From IMG/VR virus record IMGVR_UViG_3300010389_000067, positions 1 through 32,692 of that record: 32,692 bases of DNA; one strand, 5' to 3'. The position numbers were made by a program, and so were the translations under genes. Source of the DNA: a virus. This document shows, in pieces, positions 12,757 to 21,286 of the stretch (positions are counted from its first letter, which is position 1; each line of letters opens with the position of its first letter). Under the pieces are notes generated by a model. The model did not search any database. It saw only the letters and a list, made by a program, of their open reading frames with translations, and was not told the DNA's origin.

Positions 12757-14685
12757 CTAACCAATACTAAATTGACCTTCTCCAAACCCGATACTAAAAG
12801 GAGAGAAATTTGTTGAGAAATCTGTCTGCGTTCTGCCATTGCCTTGATTGCCAATGATTGTTCCTGCAGTATTAGCAATACTACCAACCACACCCATTAA
12901 TGCGGCAAATTTAGTGGCATCAATCTTTTTTAAATCAATGTCCAACTGGTCAGCAAGTTTTTGTATGTCAAATTGCACCTTTTCATTGAATTGGCGTTTT
13001 TGCTCAACAAACTGCTCGCGCTCAAGTGTCGTCAATGGCACCTGAACAGGGTTGCCGCGTTCGTCAATATCCCATCGCTGTTGTACGTTGCCATCATTGT
13101 CAAAAATGTAGCCCGTTGTGGCCGTTTGCCATTCGTTCTTTGCTTGCCCAAATTGCTGATCAAATTGCCGTGTGGCTTCATCAAGACGTGCTTGCTCAAT
13201 GCCAAATTCTCTGGCAGCATTTGCATTGGCTTGGTCAAGCTGTTGTTGCGCGAGTGTTCTGCGCCCATCTTCTGGGATAAACTGGCGAACACCATTGCCC
13301 AAGTCTGCACTGTTTTGAGCAATCGCGATAAAGTCTTTAAATTCATATACACCATTGCCATCAATGTCCAATTCGGGTCTAAAATTGGCATCTCCCTGAC
13401 GCGTATTCATTGGCGTATTCACCAACTCTCGTGCAGTGAATGTAATGCTGGGCCCACCACCAAACAACTCAGCTTCTTGCAATCCATACTGCCGTGCAAA
13501 CTCAGAAGCACGTTGCGACATCTGCGCATTAAATTGTGCATCCTGTTGACGTAATTGTTGCAATGCGATTGTTTGTGTGCCATCCTCCGTGCCAGTAAGC
13601 CCAAGACGCTGTAATGCATTGGCTTCTTGACGTGCGGCGGTTTGCTCTGCGAGGGCTTGCCGTTGCAATTCTAATTGCTGTGTGTCAAGGCCAAGCTGGG
13701 ATTGCAATTGTTGTGATGCCAATGTGTCTTGGCCACCTAAATTACCAAGCAACTGCCCCTCTGACAAACGGTTGGCGGCTTCACGTGCGGCGGCCTGCTC
13801 TGCCAATGATCGCTCAAACTGTGTGCCCTGCTGTGCAAGCTGTTGAGCCGATAAGCCCAATTGCCCACGCTGTATGTCACTGCGCAAGATTTGGTCAGCC
13901 TCTGCCAATGATAAATTGCCCAAACTGACCTGTTCTTGTAAATCCTGCGCACGTGTTTGCAAACCAATTTGTGCTTGTTGTCCTTGTTCTGCCAACGTCT
14001 GCGCACGTGTTTGCAAACCTATCTGTGCTTGTTGCCCTTGTTCGGCGAGTGCCTGCGCACGATTGCCAAGCCCTATCTGACTTGCCAACTGTCGGGCCGC
14101 CAATGTGTCAACCCCACCAATCTGCCCTAACTGTGACGCATCAAACTGCCGCCCTTGCTCACCCAACTGCCTACCAAACTGCTCATTCTGCAAAGCCTGA
14201 GACGCGTCAAACTGCACTTGATTTTGCAATTGGCCAAGCCCCTGCAAGCCCAACTGTGCAGCATTAAGGTTTAAGCCCTGCTGTTGCCCCTGCAAGCTCT
14301 GCAATGCGCCCAAATTGGCACGATTCTCTGCGCCGGCACGTTGGCTCAACTCGCTTTCAAGTGCCGCCAAATTACTCAGGCGTGCGCCCTCAATAGCACT
14401 AAATGGCCGTATTGCCGCGCCCGTCTTTATACCCGATGGGTCAAGCGCAAATGTGCGTGCGATGTTCTCACGTGCTTGCTGTGCCTGTTGTTCGAGTAGG
14501 CCTGTGCGTGCGCCTCTCTCTGCCGATGGGTCAAAAGCACCCAAAGATCCACTCAGCGAGTCAAGTTGAGATTGCAATGCAGTATTGTTGCCCAGCATCT
14601 TCTTGCGTTCTTCCTCGCTGAACGGGTCTTGCAAGCGATTTCGCAAGGTATTTTGCAGGCTTGGTGTTGTTGTTTGTAATGGCAT
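12757..14685 (-). CDS. Gln-rich ejection protein with an EF-hand loop, 642 aa
   Basis: First of the trio after the endolysin. Residues 100-400 are extremely rich in Gln, Ala and Leu with imperfect heptad-like repeats, including two identical-length units RAQALAEQGQQAQIGLQT at 209-244, and must be long helices or coiled coil. At 440-451 it holds a textbook calcium loop, DIDGNGVYEFKD (ligands D440, D442, N444, E448, D451), of the EF-hand/dockerin kind; a looser second one follows near 528-542. Another coiled-coil part (485-590) and a hydrophobic, Gly/Ala-rich stretch (FAALMGVVGSIANTAGTIIG, 593-612) end the protein. Probably an internal virion protein, possibly calcium-dependent in assembly or release. 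Function is inferred from place and composition. Confidence 0.6.
   Translation of the reverse strand: MPLQTTTPSLQNTLRNRLQDPFSEEERKKMLGNNTALQSQLDSLSGSLGAFDPSAERGARTGLLEQQAQQARENIARTFALDPSGIKTGAAIRPFSAIEGARLSNLAALESELSQRAGAENRANLGALQSLQGQQQGLNLNAAQLGLQGLGQLQNQVQFDASQALQNEQFGRQLGEQGRQFDASQLGQIGGVDTLAARQLASQIGLGNRAQALAEQGQQAQIGLQTRAQTLAEQGQQAQIGLQTRAQDLQEQVSLGNLSLAEADQILRSDIQRGQLGLSAQQLAQQGTQFERSLAEQAAAREAANRLSEGQLLGNLGGQDTLASQQLQSQLGLDTQQLELQRQALAEQTAARQEANALQRLGLTGTEDGTQTIALQQLRQQDAQFNAQMSQRASEFARQYGLQEAELFGGGPSITFTARELVNTPMNTRQGDANFRPELDIDGNGVYEFKDFIAIAQNSADLGNGVRQFIPEDGRRTLAQQQLDQANANAAREFGIEQARLDEATRQFDQQFGQAKNEWQTATTGYIFDNDGNVQQRWDIDERGNPVQVPLTTLEREQFVEQKRQFNEKVQFDIQKLADQLDIDLKKIDATKFAALMGVVGSIANTAGTIIGNQGNGRTQTDFSTNFSPFSIGFGEGQFSIG
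13954..14061 (-). repeat. 54-bp tandem repeat in the Gln-rich protein
   Basis: Two 54-bp units (14061-14008 and 14007-13954) encode RAQALAEQGQQAQIGLQT and the same with Thr for the second Ala; a third, partial unit (RAQDLQEQ) follows. The units differ by a handful of mostly third-position changes, which points to a duplication kept under coding selection. Confidence 0.75.
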
Positions 14686-14722
14686 TTGCGCGGCTCCTGT
14701 CCTGTTGCAATGCGCTGTAAAG

Positions 14723-15121
14723 TTATTCTACAATTTCAAAATGTGGTAAATCATCAAACTTGTTGTCATCCAATTCAGTATCACTATCCCAATCACCACC
14801 CCAACGTAACGCGATGCCCATAGACAATGCTGTTGCCACTACAAACCCTGCGAAATATGTAAATCGCTCTCTGTCATCCCAATCAACAGGACACGGCACA
14901 GCATCAACAGCCTGTGACGGTTTGGTGTTATGTTTGCCATTAGGCCACTTTACTTGCGTCCTCTTTGGCGTGGCATAATACAGTGCGTCTTGTTCTTCTT
15001 TGGTGCGATGCCCACAGGTAATGGTGCAGTCAAAGTGCTTAATGACTTCATTGAACACGCGCTGTATGCGCTCATCACACGTAGCAAGTATAGCCTTGCT
15101 TTTTTTGCTATAACTTGGCAC
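14723..15121 (-). CDS. Endolysin, M15 L-alanyl-D-glutamate peptidase type
   Basis: A 132-residue zinc peptidase of the VanY/T5-endolysin (M15) family. It has GHRTKEEQDALYY (37-49), then His64 and Asp73 in KHNTKPSQAVDAVP as two zinc ligands, and His127 in LPHFEI as the third. RWGGDWD at 106-112 carries the usual substrate-side tryptophans. It would cut the peptide stem of host peptidoglycan, which suits a Gram-negative host with direct meso-Dap linkage, though that host inference is weak. No signal peptide, so it needs the holin encoded just upstream. GTG start at 15121 sharing one base with the preceding stop (TAGTG), with GGAG upstream. Confidence 0.88.
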   Translation of the reverse strand: MPSYSKKSKAILATCDERIQRVFNEVIKHFDCTITCGHRTKEEQDALYYATPKRTQVKWPNGKHNTKPSQAVDAVPCPVDWDDRERFTYFAGFVVATALSMGIALRWGGDWDSDTELDDNKFDDLPHFEIVE

Positions 15122-15483
15122 TAAACATTTCTCCGTATCTCACCGCGCAACTCAATGAGCATATCGCGTGTCTGGTCTTGCTTGGCAAGCACTACATTCA
15201 TTGTGTTGACGTTGCGGTTGGTCTGCTCGGTAAGGTCACGAATGACACTGGACAGTGCCTTGATCTCTGCCGATATATCTTTGAGGTCGTGCGACAGGTG
15301 ATTGGTGACGTGCTTCTCTATGTTGGCAATCTGCTCTTGTATATCCAAATCACTGACCTCGCCACGATTAAGATATTTTATCTCAAGAAACTTGTATGTA
15401 ATGCCCAACACAACGAGTATCAGAATAAACCGAAATTCAGAGGGCAAACCAGACATTGCATCTGTCAGCCAAGCTAAGTCCAC
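15121..15483 (-). CDS. Membrane-anchored coiled-coil protein of the lysis cassette
   Basis: A 120-residue protein with one transmembrane helix near the N-terminus (residues 17-35, FRFILILVVLGITYKFLEI) and a long coiled coil after it (about 45-118, IANIEKHVTNHLSHDLKDIS and on). Located between the holin-like gene and the endolysin, it has the layout of an inner-membrane spanin subunit or a holin accessory; no Rz1-like lipoprotein frame was found inside or beside it. GTG start at 15483 with GGAGG six bases upstream. Confidence 0.55.
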   Translation of the reverse strand: MDLAWLTDAMSGLPSEFRFILILVVLGITYKFLEIKYLNRGEVSDLDIQEQIANIEKHVTNHLSHDLKDISAEIKALSSVIRDLTEQTNRNVNTMNVVLAKQDQTRDMLIELRGEIRRNV

Positions 15484-15485
15484 GC

Positions 15486-15695
15486 CTACCCTCCAATAGC
15501 CAGTAGGCCAATGGCCTCAATAAACCGTTGCACCGCTTCAGCGAGTTCCGGAGAAGCACCCAACGACACCAACACAGCACCGATAAGGCCAGCACCTGCT
15601 ACCACCACAGCAGTAATCTTTGCACCACTTGGGCGACCATCAGGTTTCTGTATCAATCGCTTGCCTATGCTTACAATAGCACCTAATCCAATCAT
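15486..15695 (-). CDS. Holin-like protein, 69 aa
   Basis: Small hydrophobic protein with a basic N-terminal part (GKRLIQKPDGRPSGAK) and two hydrophobic segments, about 27-46 (ITAVVVAGAGLIGAVLVSLG) and 52-69. Size, charge layout and position two genes before the M15 endolysin fit a holin or pinholin that lets the endolysin reach the wall. ATG at 15695 directly follows the preceding stop (TAGATG), with GGAGG upstream. The family is not recognised by sequence. Confidence 0.6.
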   Translation of the reverse strand: MIGLGAIVSIGKRLIQKPDGRPSGAKITAVVVAGAGLIGAVLVSLGASPELAEAVQRFIEAIGLLAIGG

Positions 15696-15869
15696 CTACG
15701 CGCCCTCCACTTGAGGTTCTGGTTGTTTATCCTTAAGCAGTTCGTTGAGCGTGGCTATATGATCGCGGATAGTGACGCATACAGCATCTTGCGACACAAT
15801 CTGCGATGCGCGTTGATTGAGTGCTGTCTGCAAGTTGTCAATTTTCTGTGCGATTTTATCGGCAGTCAT
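15696..15869 (-). CDS. Small coiled-coil protein, 57 aa
   Basis: A 57-codon gene (MTADKIAQKIDNLQTALNQR and on) starting with ATG at 15869, three bases after the preceding stop, and ending directly before the holin-like ATG. The whole product can form one long amphipathic helix with heptad spacing, plus a Pro/Glu tail. It may be a lysis accessory or a tail chaperone. No family recognised. Confidence 0.6.
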   Translation of the reverse strand: MTADKIAQKIDNLQTALNQRASQIVSQDAVCVTIRDHIATLNELLKDKQPEPQVEGA

Positions 15870-15872
15870 CTA

Positions 15873-16076
15873 TCACCCCTGTGCAGTTTTTATGGCTTGC
15901 TTTTGACTTGTCGTGAGACTGTTCCACCAAATATTTAGCCTGTCATTACGCAATATATCTGCTTGTTGGTCTGCTGTAATTTGTGCGACATCTGTGACGC
16001 TGATGCCTTTTTCCGTGGCATACTCTTGTATTGCCGCAAGTCTATCACTGTCGAGTGTAACCGTTATATCTGCCAT
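15873..16076 (-). CDS. Small unknown protein after the tail fibre, 67 aa
   Basis: ATG at 16076 shares a base with the tail-fibre stop. The product starts with a strand MADITVTLDSDRLAAIQEYA and continues as helices ending SLTTSQKQAIKTAQG. The opening strand-helix looks like that of small ribbon-helix-helix-like proteins, but no DNA-binding pattern is clear. Small genes directly after fibre genes often encode fibre assembly factors; that is only a possibility here. Confidence 0.55.
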   Translation of the reverse strand: MADITVTLDSDRLAAIQEYATEKGISVTDVAQITADQQADILRNDRLNIWWNSLTTSQKQAIKTAQG

Positions 16077-17749
16077 TATGCTACTCCCAAATTTGATTTG
16101 ATGTTTTTAATCTCCGCATACAGTTGTGCCATTCCAGACATCAAAAACCAAGGCATCTTATTCATAGACGTGAATATTTCTGGCCTGTCGGTGTCCAATG
16201 TGCCATACGTATTGCACAGTCCTAATTTCTCAAGTTTTTTTACAACAGACTTATCTTTGTGCATAGCGTGTACCACTTCGCTCATAAGCGCAACGTCATC
16301 GTGCCATTCCACATTGCCACCACATTCAGGGCACTCGGTATGTTCATCAGCGTGATGCCATCCGCAATCATTGCATACATAGTCAAAGGCGTTGTCATCA
16401 AATGTGCTGTTACCATCTACTGTCAACTGCCCATCAGGTATGCGGATAACATCAGCATCGGTGCTTGAGCCATCCGTATCGGCAGAACGCACACGTAAAT
16501 ATCCACCACTGCCGAGATAACCTAAATCGTATGACATATTGTTTGCGCTACCATCACCACTGCCCTGATAAAACGCCACACCTGTAAATGCTGTACCTGA
16601 TGCCGGTTGTCCATAAATGACAGTGTTGTTGACACTTGTTCCCCAAGAGTCGAAACGGCACAGTGCGTCACCCGTATTGCTGACAGTAAAAATGTCTTGA
16701 CCACCGGCTTCAACAACCCACGTATCGTCACTGGTTGATCTAATGCTTGTGTCACTGTCGGCATCAAAGTCTATGCGACTGCCAGCACTGACACCAATAT
16801 CAGAAGTCATCAATGTGCCACCTGCAACAGCTAATGTATTAGAACTGTGGATAAGCGTCACATCGCCAGCATCAAAATTTATCACTGCGCCACTTGCAAG
16901 AAACAGGTCACTAAACGCTGTACCACTCGCACCAATAGCACCCACATCATTAGACGATGCAAGCAGACTCGTCACTGTCGTAGCACCTGCGCCCAACGTG
17001 CCTGTTGTTGATAAGTTCTCATCACCGAAACTAATTGCACCACTGCTGTCAACGATAGACCCTGTTGACAAAGTCATTGTATTTGCAACAACAGATGTGC
17101 CAGCAGTGATCGTGGTGGTCAGTGTTATATCATCAACATACAGATTTGCCCACCGAACACCCGTTGTTCCCAAGTCATCGGTGCTATCGGTATCTGATAC
17201 AATATTGCCACCAGACTGTATGCCACCCGTATGCACTGATTGAGCAGTAAATGTAGCGGCACCAGTAACACCCAATGTCTCGCTGATTGTCTGAGCACCT
17301 GTAATAATGAGCGTGTCAGCAGATTCATCCCACAGCATACTCTTGCCAGTGGTAGCACCGAAGAATTGCACATCGTAACCAGTGTCATCTACGCCAACGG
17401 TAAGTGTGCCCTGCATATTTGTTGCAGCACCACCGACGAGCTTGAGCGTATCAGCACTTTCATCCCACAACATATACGCACCTGCCGTGGCACCGTAAAA
17501 AGTGACGTCATAACCAGTATCGTTTGCGCCTACCGTAAGCGTGGCAGAATATGTCTGGTTTGCTGTCCACGTATTGGCAACGGCCAATGCCGCCACCTCA
17601 GTGACATCAATATTGCCCTGCGCAATATTGCCACCCTCTAAAAAGTCTACAATATTAACAAGTTGAGTCCTGACTGGTTCGCTATTTAGTGCCGCACCAG
17701 AAGCGGGCACCGGATAACCTGTTGCACGTGGTACTGTTGCTGTGCTCAT
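16076..17749 (-). CDS. Tail fibre / receptor-binding protein with a zinc ribbon
   Basis: 557 residues. The N-terminal 60 residues would attach to the tail. Residues 71-151 hold two copies of a repeat (DTGYDVTFYGATAGAYMLWD, then DESADTL) that is common in marine phage fibres. Thr/Ser/Gly-rich beta repeats, probably a trimeric beta structure, run to about 450. Then comes something unusual for a fibre: a four-cysteine zinc ribbon (C459-x2-C462, C473-x2-C476 in ECPECGG) and a helical C-terminus of about 80 residues (SEVVHAMHKDKSVVKKLEKL). There is no S74 chaperone domain. It presumably recognises the host surface; whether the tail end is a tip, a chaperone or a cleaved part is not known. Neighbours are the gp10-like hub and the lysis genes. 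Confidence 0.75.
   Translation of the reverse strand: MSTATVPRATGYPVPASGAALNSEPVRTQLVNIVDFLEGGNIAQGNIDVTEVAALAVANTWTANQTYSATLTVGANDTGYDVTFYGATAGAYMLWDESADTLKLVGGAATNMQGTLTVGVDDTGYDVQFFGATTGKSMLWDESADTLIITGAQTISETLGVTGAATFTAQSVHTGGIQSGGNIVSDTDSTDDLGTTGVRWANLYVDDITLTTTITAGTSVVANTMTLSTGSIVDSSGAISFGDENLSTTGTLGAGATTVTSLLASSNDVGAIGASGTAFSDLFLASGAVINFDAGDVTLIHSSNTLAVAGGTLMTSDIGVSAGSRIDFDADSDTSIRSTSDDTWVVEAGGQDIFTVSNTGDALCRFDSWGTSVNNTVIYGQPASGTAFTGVAFYQGSGDGSANNMSYDLGYLGSGGYLRVRSADTDGSSTDADVIRIPDGQLTVDGNSTFDDNAFDYVCNDCGWHHADEHTECPECGGNVEWHDDVALMSEVVHAMHKDKSVVKKLEKLGLCNTYGTLDTDRPEIFTSMNKMPWFLMSGMAQLYAEIKNIKSNLGVA
17297..17539 (-). repeat. Two-copy repeat in the tail fibre
   Basis: Encodes residues 71-107 and 116-151, each reading LTVG-x-(N/D)DTGYDV-x-F(Y/F)GAT-x-G-x-x-MLWDESADTL. 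The DNA copies have diverged at many third positions, so the duplication is old. Confidence 0.7.
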
Positions 17750-17758
17750 ATGATATAC

Positions 17759-19336
17759 CTATTCTGTTGGTCTAAATTGGACACGATAACCGATAAACTC
17801 AAAAGCATCACTACCCTGCCAACGTGGTGCAATCGTCTCAGCAAATCTATTAACAAAAAATATATCTGCACCGTTTGTGCCACCTGGCCACGTCAACCCA
17901 CTATCCCACGTTAATCCACTATCCCACGTCAATCCACTACCTAACCCAAGGTTTTTGGTTCGTGCGTTTGCTGTGCCTTGGTCGATGTCTACGCTTAAGT
18001 TAATGGTCTGTTGACCACCCGACTGCTCACGATATTCGGTGATGATGTTGACGATATCTTTTATTTTTCCCGAAAACTCCCGCGCTTCTGTCTCTGAGCA
18101 GTCGTTAGGTGCCATTTTAATATCAAAACTGATTGACGTGCCATTGTCCGATGTGCCATTATCTGCTTGGTTGACATAGCCATCAACGGTGCCTTGAAAA
18201 TCATAGGCCACATCACTCACAAATACCTGTGCCGCATAATTGACGCTATCAGCAGGTTTTTCTATCCACAACTGGCCAGTCTCCCAATCATATACCCATA
18301 CCTCATCGTGGCCACTATTGTTGCCATCACCACTGATAAGTGTGCGCACCTGTGTATCTTCATCTCTAAACCACGACACCGCATATTGCAGGCGTGACTT
18401 GTTGATACTTGCCCACGCTGACTCTTGGTGTGGCAATATCACATTGAGCATTTGAAAACCACCAGCACCATTAGGGGCTATGCGATACAACCCATCACGC
18501 GCCACTGCCCACGCAAACTCAGGACGCGCAATTATGCCATTTTTAGCTATAAAATCTATACCCCTTACCTGTTCATTCTCCACCATCGTCGCTTCAATAA
18601 AACCGCTTGATGAATCAAACCGTAAAGGATACATACCGTCACGCTTAAACACCAAGACGCGGCCAAAAGCATCGACGCCGCCAGTAATAGCGGCACCATC
18701 AGGATATACCTCATAGAAATTGTCCGTAGGCCAAGTGGTAATATCAATGGTGAATTTTGATAGGCTTGTTATATCTGGCCACCGCACACGCGTTGGGTAT
18801 CGCGTGCCACTTTCTGTGGTGTCCATCGCCACGAGCAAATTGCGATGTGCCAAGATGTCACCGCACGTTGTCCACGGCACACCGGCAAGTGCAGAGGCGT
18901 TGCCAGCACCCGTATATTTCCACGTCTCATCAAGGCCATTCGTAGCAACAACTTGATCTTGAATAAATGCTGTGCGCAACCGCTTCTCTGCATTGTCTGT
19001 GAGTGTCAACGAGCCGGTAATGTCTGAACGTGTTGTGCCATCATCGGTATAAACTTTTGTACCTGCCGTCTCCAAAACAACAGTTGTACCACTTTTAAAC
19101 GTTGCCTGCACAATACCTGTCACAGCTTTGGCCGCAGCAGACTCAGTAATCTGCGTGCTATTGTATCTAGAAAATCCGTTGCGACGTGCAAAGGTGCCTG
19201 AGCGTGTCTTGTTCATATTCTCAAACACGGTGGCATCTTCTGGCGACAGTTGCGGGTCCGGGTATTGTAACCCCGTCAACGTGCGTGGCCTATACAATTT
19301 ACTCGTAATCAGTCCAGGTTCTGTGCCTATTGCCAT
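17759..19336 (-). CDS. gp10-like tail hub (nozzle / DNA stabilisation) protein
   Basis: A 525-residue beta-rich protein directly after the tail adaptor. It begins MAIGTEPGLITSKLYRPRTL, then has a series of blades (GIVQATFKSGTTVVLETAGT, RVLVFKRDGMYPLRFDSSSG, HDEVWVYDWETGQLWIEKPA) in the manner of a beta-propeller, as in P22 gp10 and related short-tail nozzle proteins. The family's length is about 470-600. Near the C-terminus is a tandem SGLTWDSGLTWDSGLTWP, seen in this type of protein, before a last beta domain. It would close the portal after packaging and form part of the tail tube. Family likeness is by layout, not by strict motif. Confidence 0.65.
   Translation of the reverse strand: MAIGTEPGLITSKLYRPRTLTGLQYPDPQLSPEDATVFENMNKTRSGTFARRNGFSRYNSTQITESAAAKAVTGIVQATFKSGTTVVLETAGTKVYTDDGTTRSDITGSLTLTDNAEKRLRTAFIQDQVVATNGLDETWKYTGAGNASALAGVPWTTCGDILAHRNLLVAMDTTESGTRYPTRVRWPDITSLSKFTIDITTWPTDNFYEVYPDGAAITGGVDAFGRVLVFKRDGMYPLRFDSSSGFIEATMVENEQVRGIDFIAKNGIIARPEFAWAVARDGLYRIAPNGAGGFQMLNVILPHQESAWASINKSRLQYAVSWFRDEDTQVRTLISGDGNNSGHDEVWVYDWETGQLWIEKPADSVNYAAQVFVSDVAYDFQGTVDGYVNQADNGTSDNGTSISFDIKMAPNDCSETEAREFSGKIKDIVNIITEYREQSGGQQTINLSVDIDQGTANARTKNLGLGSGLTWDSGLTWDSGLTWPGGTNGADIFFVNRFAETIAPRWQGSDAFEFIGYRVQFRPTE
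17888..17938 (-). repeat. 18-bp tandem repeat in the tail hub gene
   Basis: Nearly three units of AGTGGATTGACGTGGGAT encode SGLTWD-SGLTWD-SGLTW; the units differ by one or two bases, so copy number may vary between relatives. Confidence 0.8.
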
Positions 19337-19338
19337 TG

Positions 19339-20340
19339 CTAAACCTCATATGGCATAATGGTATTTACGCCATCAATAGAGCCAATGCGTGCTTCATCAT
19401 TAATACCAACACTGTTTGTAACATTCTTAAATCTCAACACTCTGTTTGGCCTGCGCTGTTGCGTGTTTTTAAACTCCATAAATTCACGTGCAAAATCATC
19501 ACGCATCTGTGCCGCCAACGTAGGACGCCCCACCAATGGCAACAAATCAGAACAAGGACCAGACACCAACAGCCCGTGGTAATCCTCATCAAACTGCGGC
19601 CAATCCATATCATTTACTAATGGCGTCTTGCGCATAATACAGCGCACTGTCAAATTGCGTGCATCATCGGGCGTAGGGTAAAACTCTATCCACCGATAAT
19701 TCACACCGTCCATATCAACAGGCACAGTGGCGATTGTATTGGCATCCGAATCTGTTACCGTCAATACGCCCGTAATGGCACTGCCATCTTCATTATCTTT
19801 TGTGATTGCTTCAATAGGGTATGATGCGGAAAAGGATATTGTGGTGTTTACTTCCGTGGTGCCGTTGAGCGTCACAGTCTCAGAACGATACACGTTATTG
19901 GTATCAAATCCCGAAAATCTAACATATCGATTGGTGGCGTCCGTGGTAAGACTGCTGACAACACCCAACACGCCATTGCTTTGTGGCTTGGCCTGTGAAC
20001 CGAAGATGCCAAACTGATAATATCGCCGTGCTGTTCCTGATGCCGTTGTGCCTGCCAAAAATCTATCATATTCTGTACGCGTCATCTCACGAACAGGCCA
20101 TTTGGCTGTCGGGTCTTCAATGTTCAAGATGCGCTTAACGCCCAAAGGCAATCCATACTGGCTTTGTGTTGCTACTGTCGTCAGCGTCAACTCTCTGTGC
20201 TCATTGTCTTGGTCAACAGCACCCAAGATGCGCCGATACCATCGGTTGACTGTGCGCCCAACCTCTGTATCGAAGTCGCCACCAGCATCTTGGCCACACA
20301 ACTCAAGTATCTCTGTTTTTATGTCTTTATATAGGCTCAT
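19339..20340 (-). CDS. Tail adaptor (gp4 / tubular A-like) protein
   Basis: 333 residues. Helical N-terminus MSLYKDIKTEILELCGQDAG with a later VNRWYRRIL, then TVATQSQYGLPLGVKRILNI, the recurring opening of head-to-tail adaptor proteins of podoviruses. A beta-rich insertion (about 110-215, with TVTLNGTTEVNTTISFSASY) is followed by the returning helical part (FDEDYHGLLVSGPCSDLLPL, REFMEFKNTQQRR). Such proteins form a ring below the portal. The stop is followed two bases later by the gp10-like gene. Confidence 0.65.
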   Translation of the reverse strand: MSLYKDIKTEILELCGQDAGGDFDTEVGRTVNRWYRRILGAVDQDNEHRELTLTTVATQSQYGLPLGVKRILNIEDPTAKWPVREMTRTEYDRFLAGTTASGTARRYYQFGIFGSQAKPQSNGVLGVVSSLTTDATNRYVRFSGFDTNNVYRSETVTLNGTTEVNTTISFSASYPIEAITKDNEDGSAITGVLTVTDSDANTIATVPVDMDGVNYRWIEFYPTPDDARNLTVRCIMRKTPLVNDMDWPQFDEDYHGLLVSGPCSDLLPLVGRPTLAAQMRDDFAREFMEFKNTQQRRPNRVLRFKNVTNSVGINDEARIGSIDGVNTIMPYEV

Positions 20341-20343
20341 TTT

Positions 20344-20631
20344 TTACTCTCTGGTGTTTACAAGTTCAAGCACACGGACATCGGATGTGCCAGTGGCAAC
20401 TATACCATATAAATCACCGCGATAATAAAATTGCCACGCACCACCGTTAAAAAATAATTCACGAGTAGCATTGGCCGCTAATTTAATACCATTAGATGTT
20501 GTAACACTTGAATCATCGCCTAAATAAACAGTTCCACCACCAACATTCTCAATGATTAATCCTGTTCGTATCGGGTTGGCCGCCACAATCTGCGTGGCCG
20601 ATGTTGTAACGCTCACAGCAGATGTAGGCAT
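20344..20631 (-). CDS. Small beta-sandwich virion protein, 95 aa
   Basis: Pattern AVSVTTSATQIVAANPIRTG, then LIIENVGGGTVYLGDDSSVT, then GIKLAANATRELFF and GTSDVRVLEL is a compact beta sandwich often found in phage structural modules, where it can decorate capsids or sit in the neck. No experimental role can be assigned here. Its ATG shares a base with the preceding stop (TAATG). Confidence 0.6.
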   Translation of the reverse strand: MPTSAVSVTTSATQIVAANPIRTGLIIENVGGGTVYLGDDSSVTTSNGIKLAANATRELFFNGGAWQFYYRGDLYGIVATGTSDVRVLELVNTRE

Positions 20632-21263
20632 TATTTTTTCCCTTTACCTTTTGGTTCTGGCGCATCCATCAAGTCGGCCATCTCGCGCAACTGCTCAGGT
20701 GTCATCATCTCCATAACCTGCTCAGGTGTCACAATGGCACCGTCATTATCTGGCGCACTTTTACCACCCAAGAACTCCACCAGCTTGCTTAATGATTCAG
20801 CCATAATCATCTGTTGTGTTTTTTCATTCTTACGGCTCTTCATCTCATTTTCAAAGCTGGCCAACAACTCTTCACGCTCAGAAGGGCCATCGGTCTGCAC
20901 AGCATCTACAACGCGCACGTCATAGACACGAAAGCGAGGGATGGACACGTTGTCATCGTTGCGCTCCAATTCTTCCGCATCTTCTTGGCCAATCTCTATA
21001 CCCATATGACGGCCAACCTCACCGCGCAATGTCGCCAACGTGCTGACAATGATGCCGTCCTCTTCGGTCACGCCCAGCTCTGGCAAGTCACTGCGTTGGT
21101 CACGGATTTCTGCACCTGGATTCACATCTTGCAAAAAGGCCACATTGAAATATTTGCGTTGGATAACCAACTCGTTTTTAATGGCATATTGCAAACGACC
21201 AAAAGGTGTATCAATCTTTTTTGCTTCATCAAGTGTTGTATCACGTTGTGGTAACATTATCAT
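20631..21263 (-). CDS. Unknown virion-module protein, 210 aa
   Basis: Starts MIMLPQRDTTLDEAKKIDTP; the central part FNVAFLQDVNPGAEIRDQRS resembles no family I know. A long charged helix (REELLASFENEMKSRKNEKT) and repeated TPEQVMEMMTPEQLREMADL lead to a basic tail (KGKGKK). The helical acidic-basic C-terminus suggests a chaperone or assembly role. It lies between two small beta-rich genes. Confidence 0.55.
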   Translation of the reverse strand: MIMLPQRDTTLDEAKKIDTPFGRLQYAIKNELVIQRKYFNVAFLQDVNPGAEIRDQRSDLPELGVTEEDGIIVSTLATLRGEVGRHMGIEIGQEDAEELERNDDNVSIPRFRVYDVRVVDAVQTDGPSEREELLASFENEMKSRKNEKTQQMIMAESLSKLVEFLGGKSAPDNDGAIVTPEQVMEMMTPEQLREMADLMDAPEPKGKGKK

Positions 21264-21286
21264 CTGCCTATCTCCTTTTACCCGGT

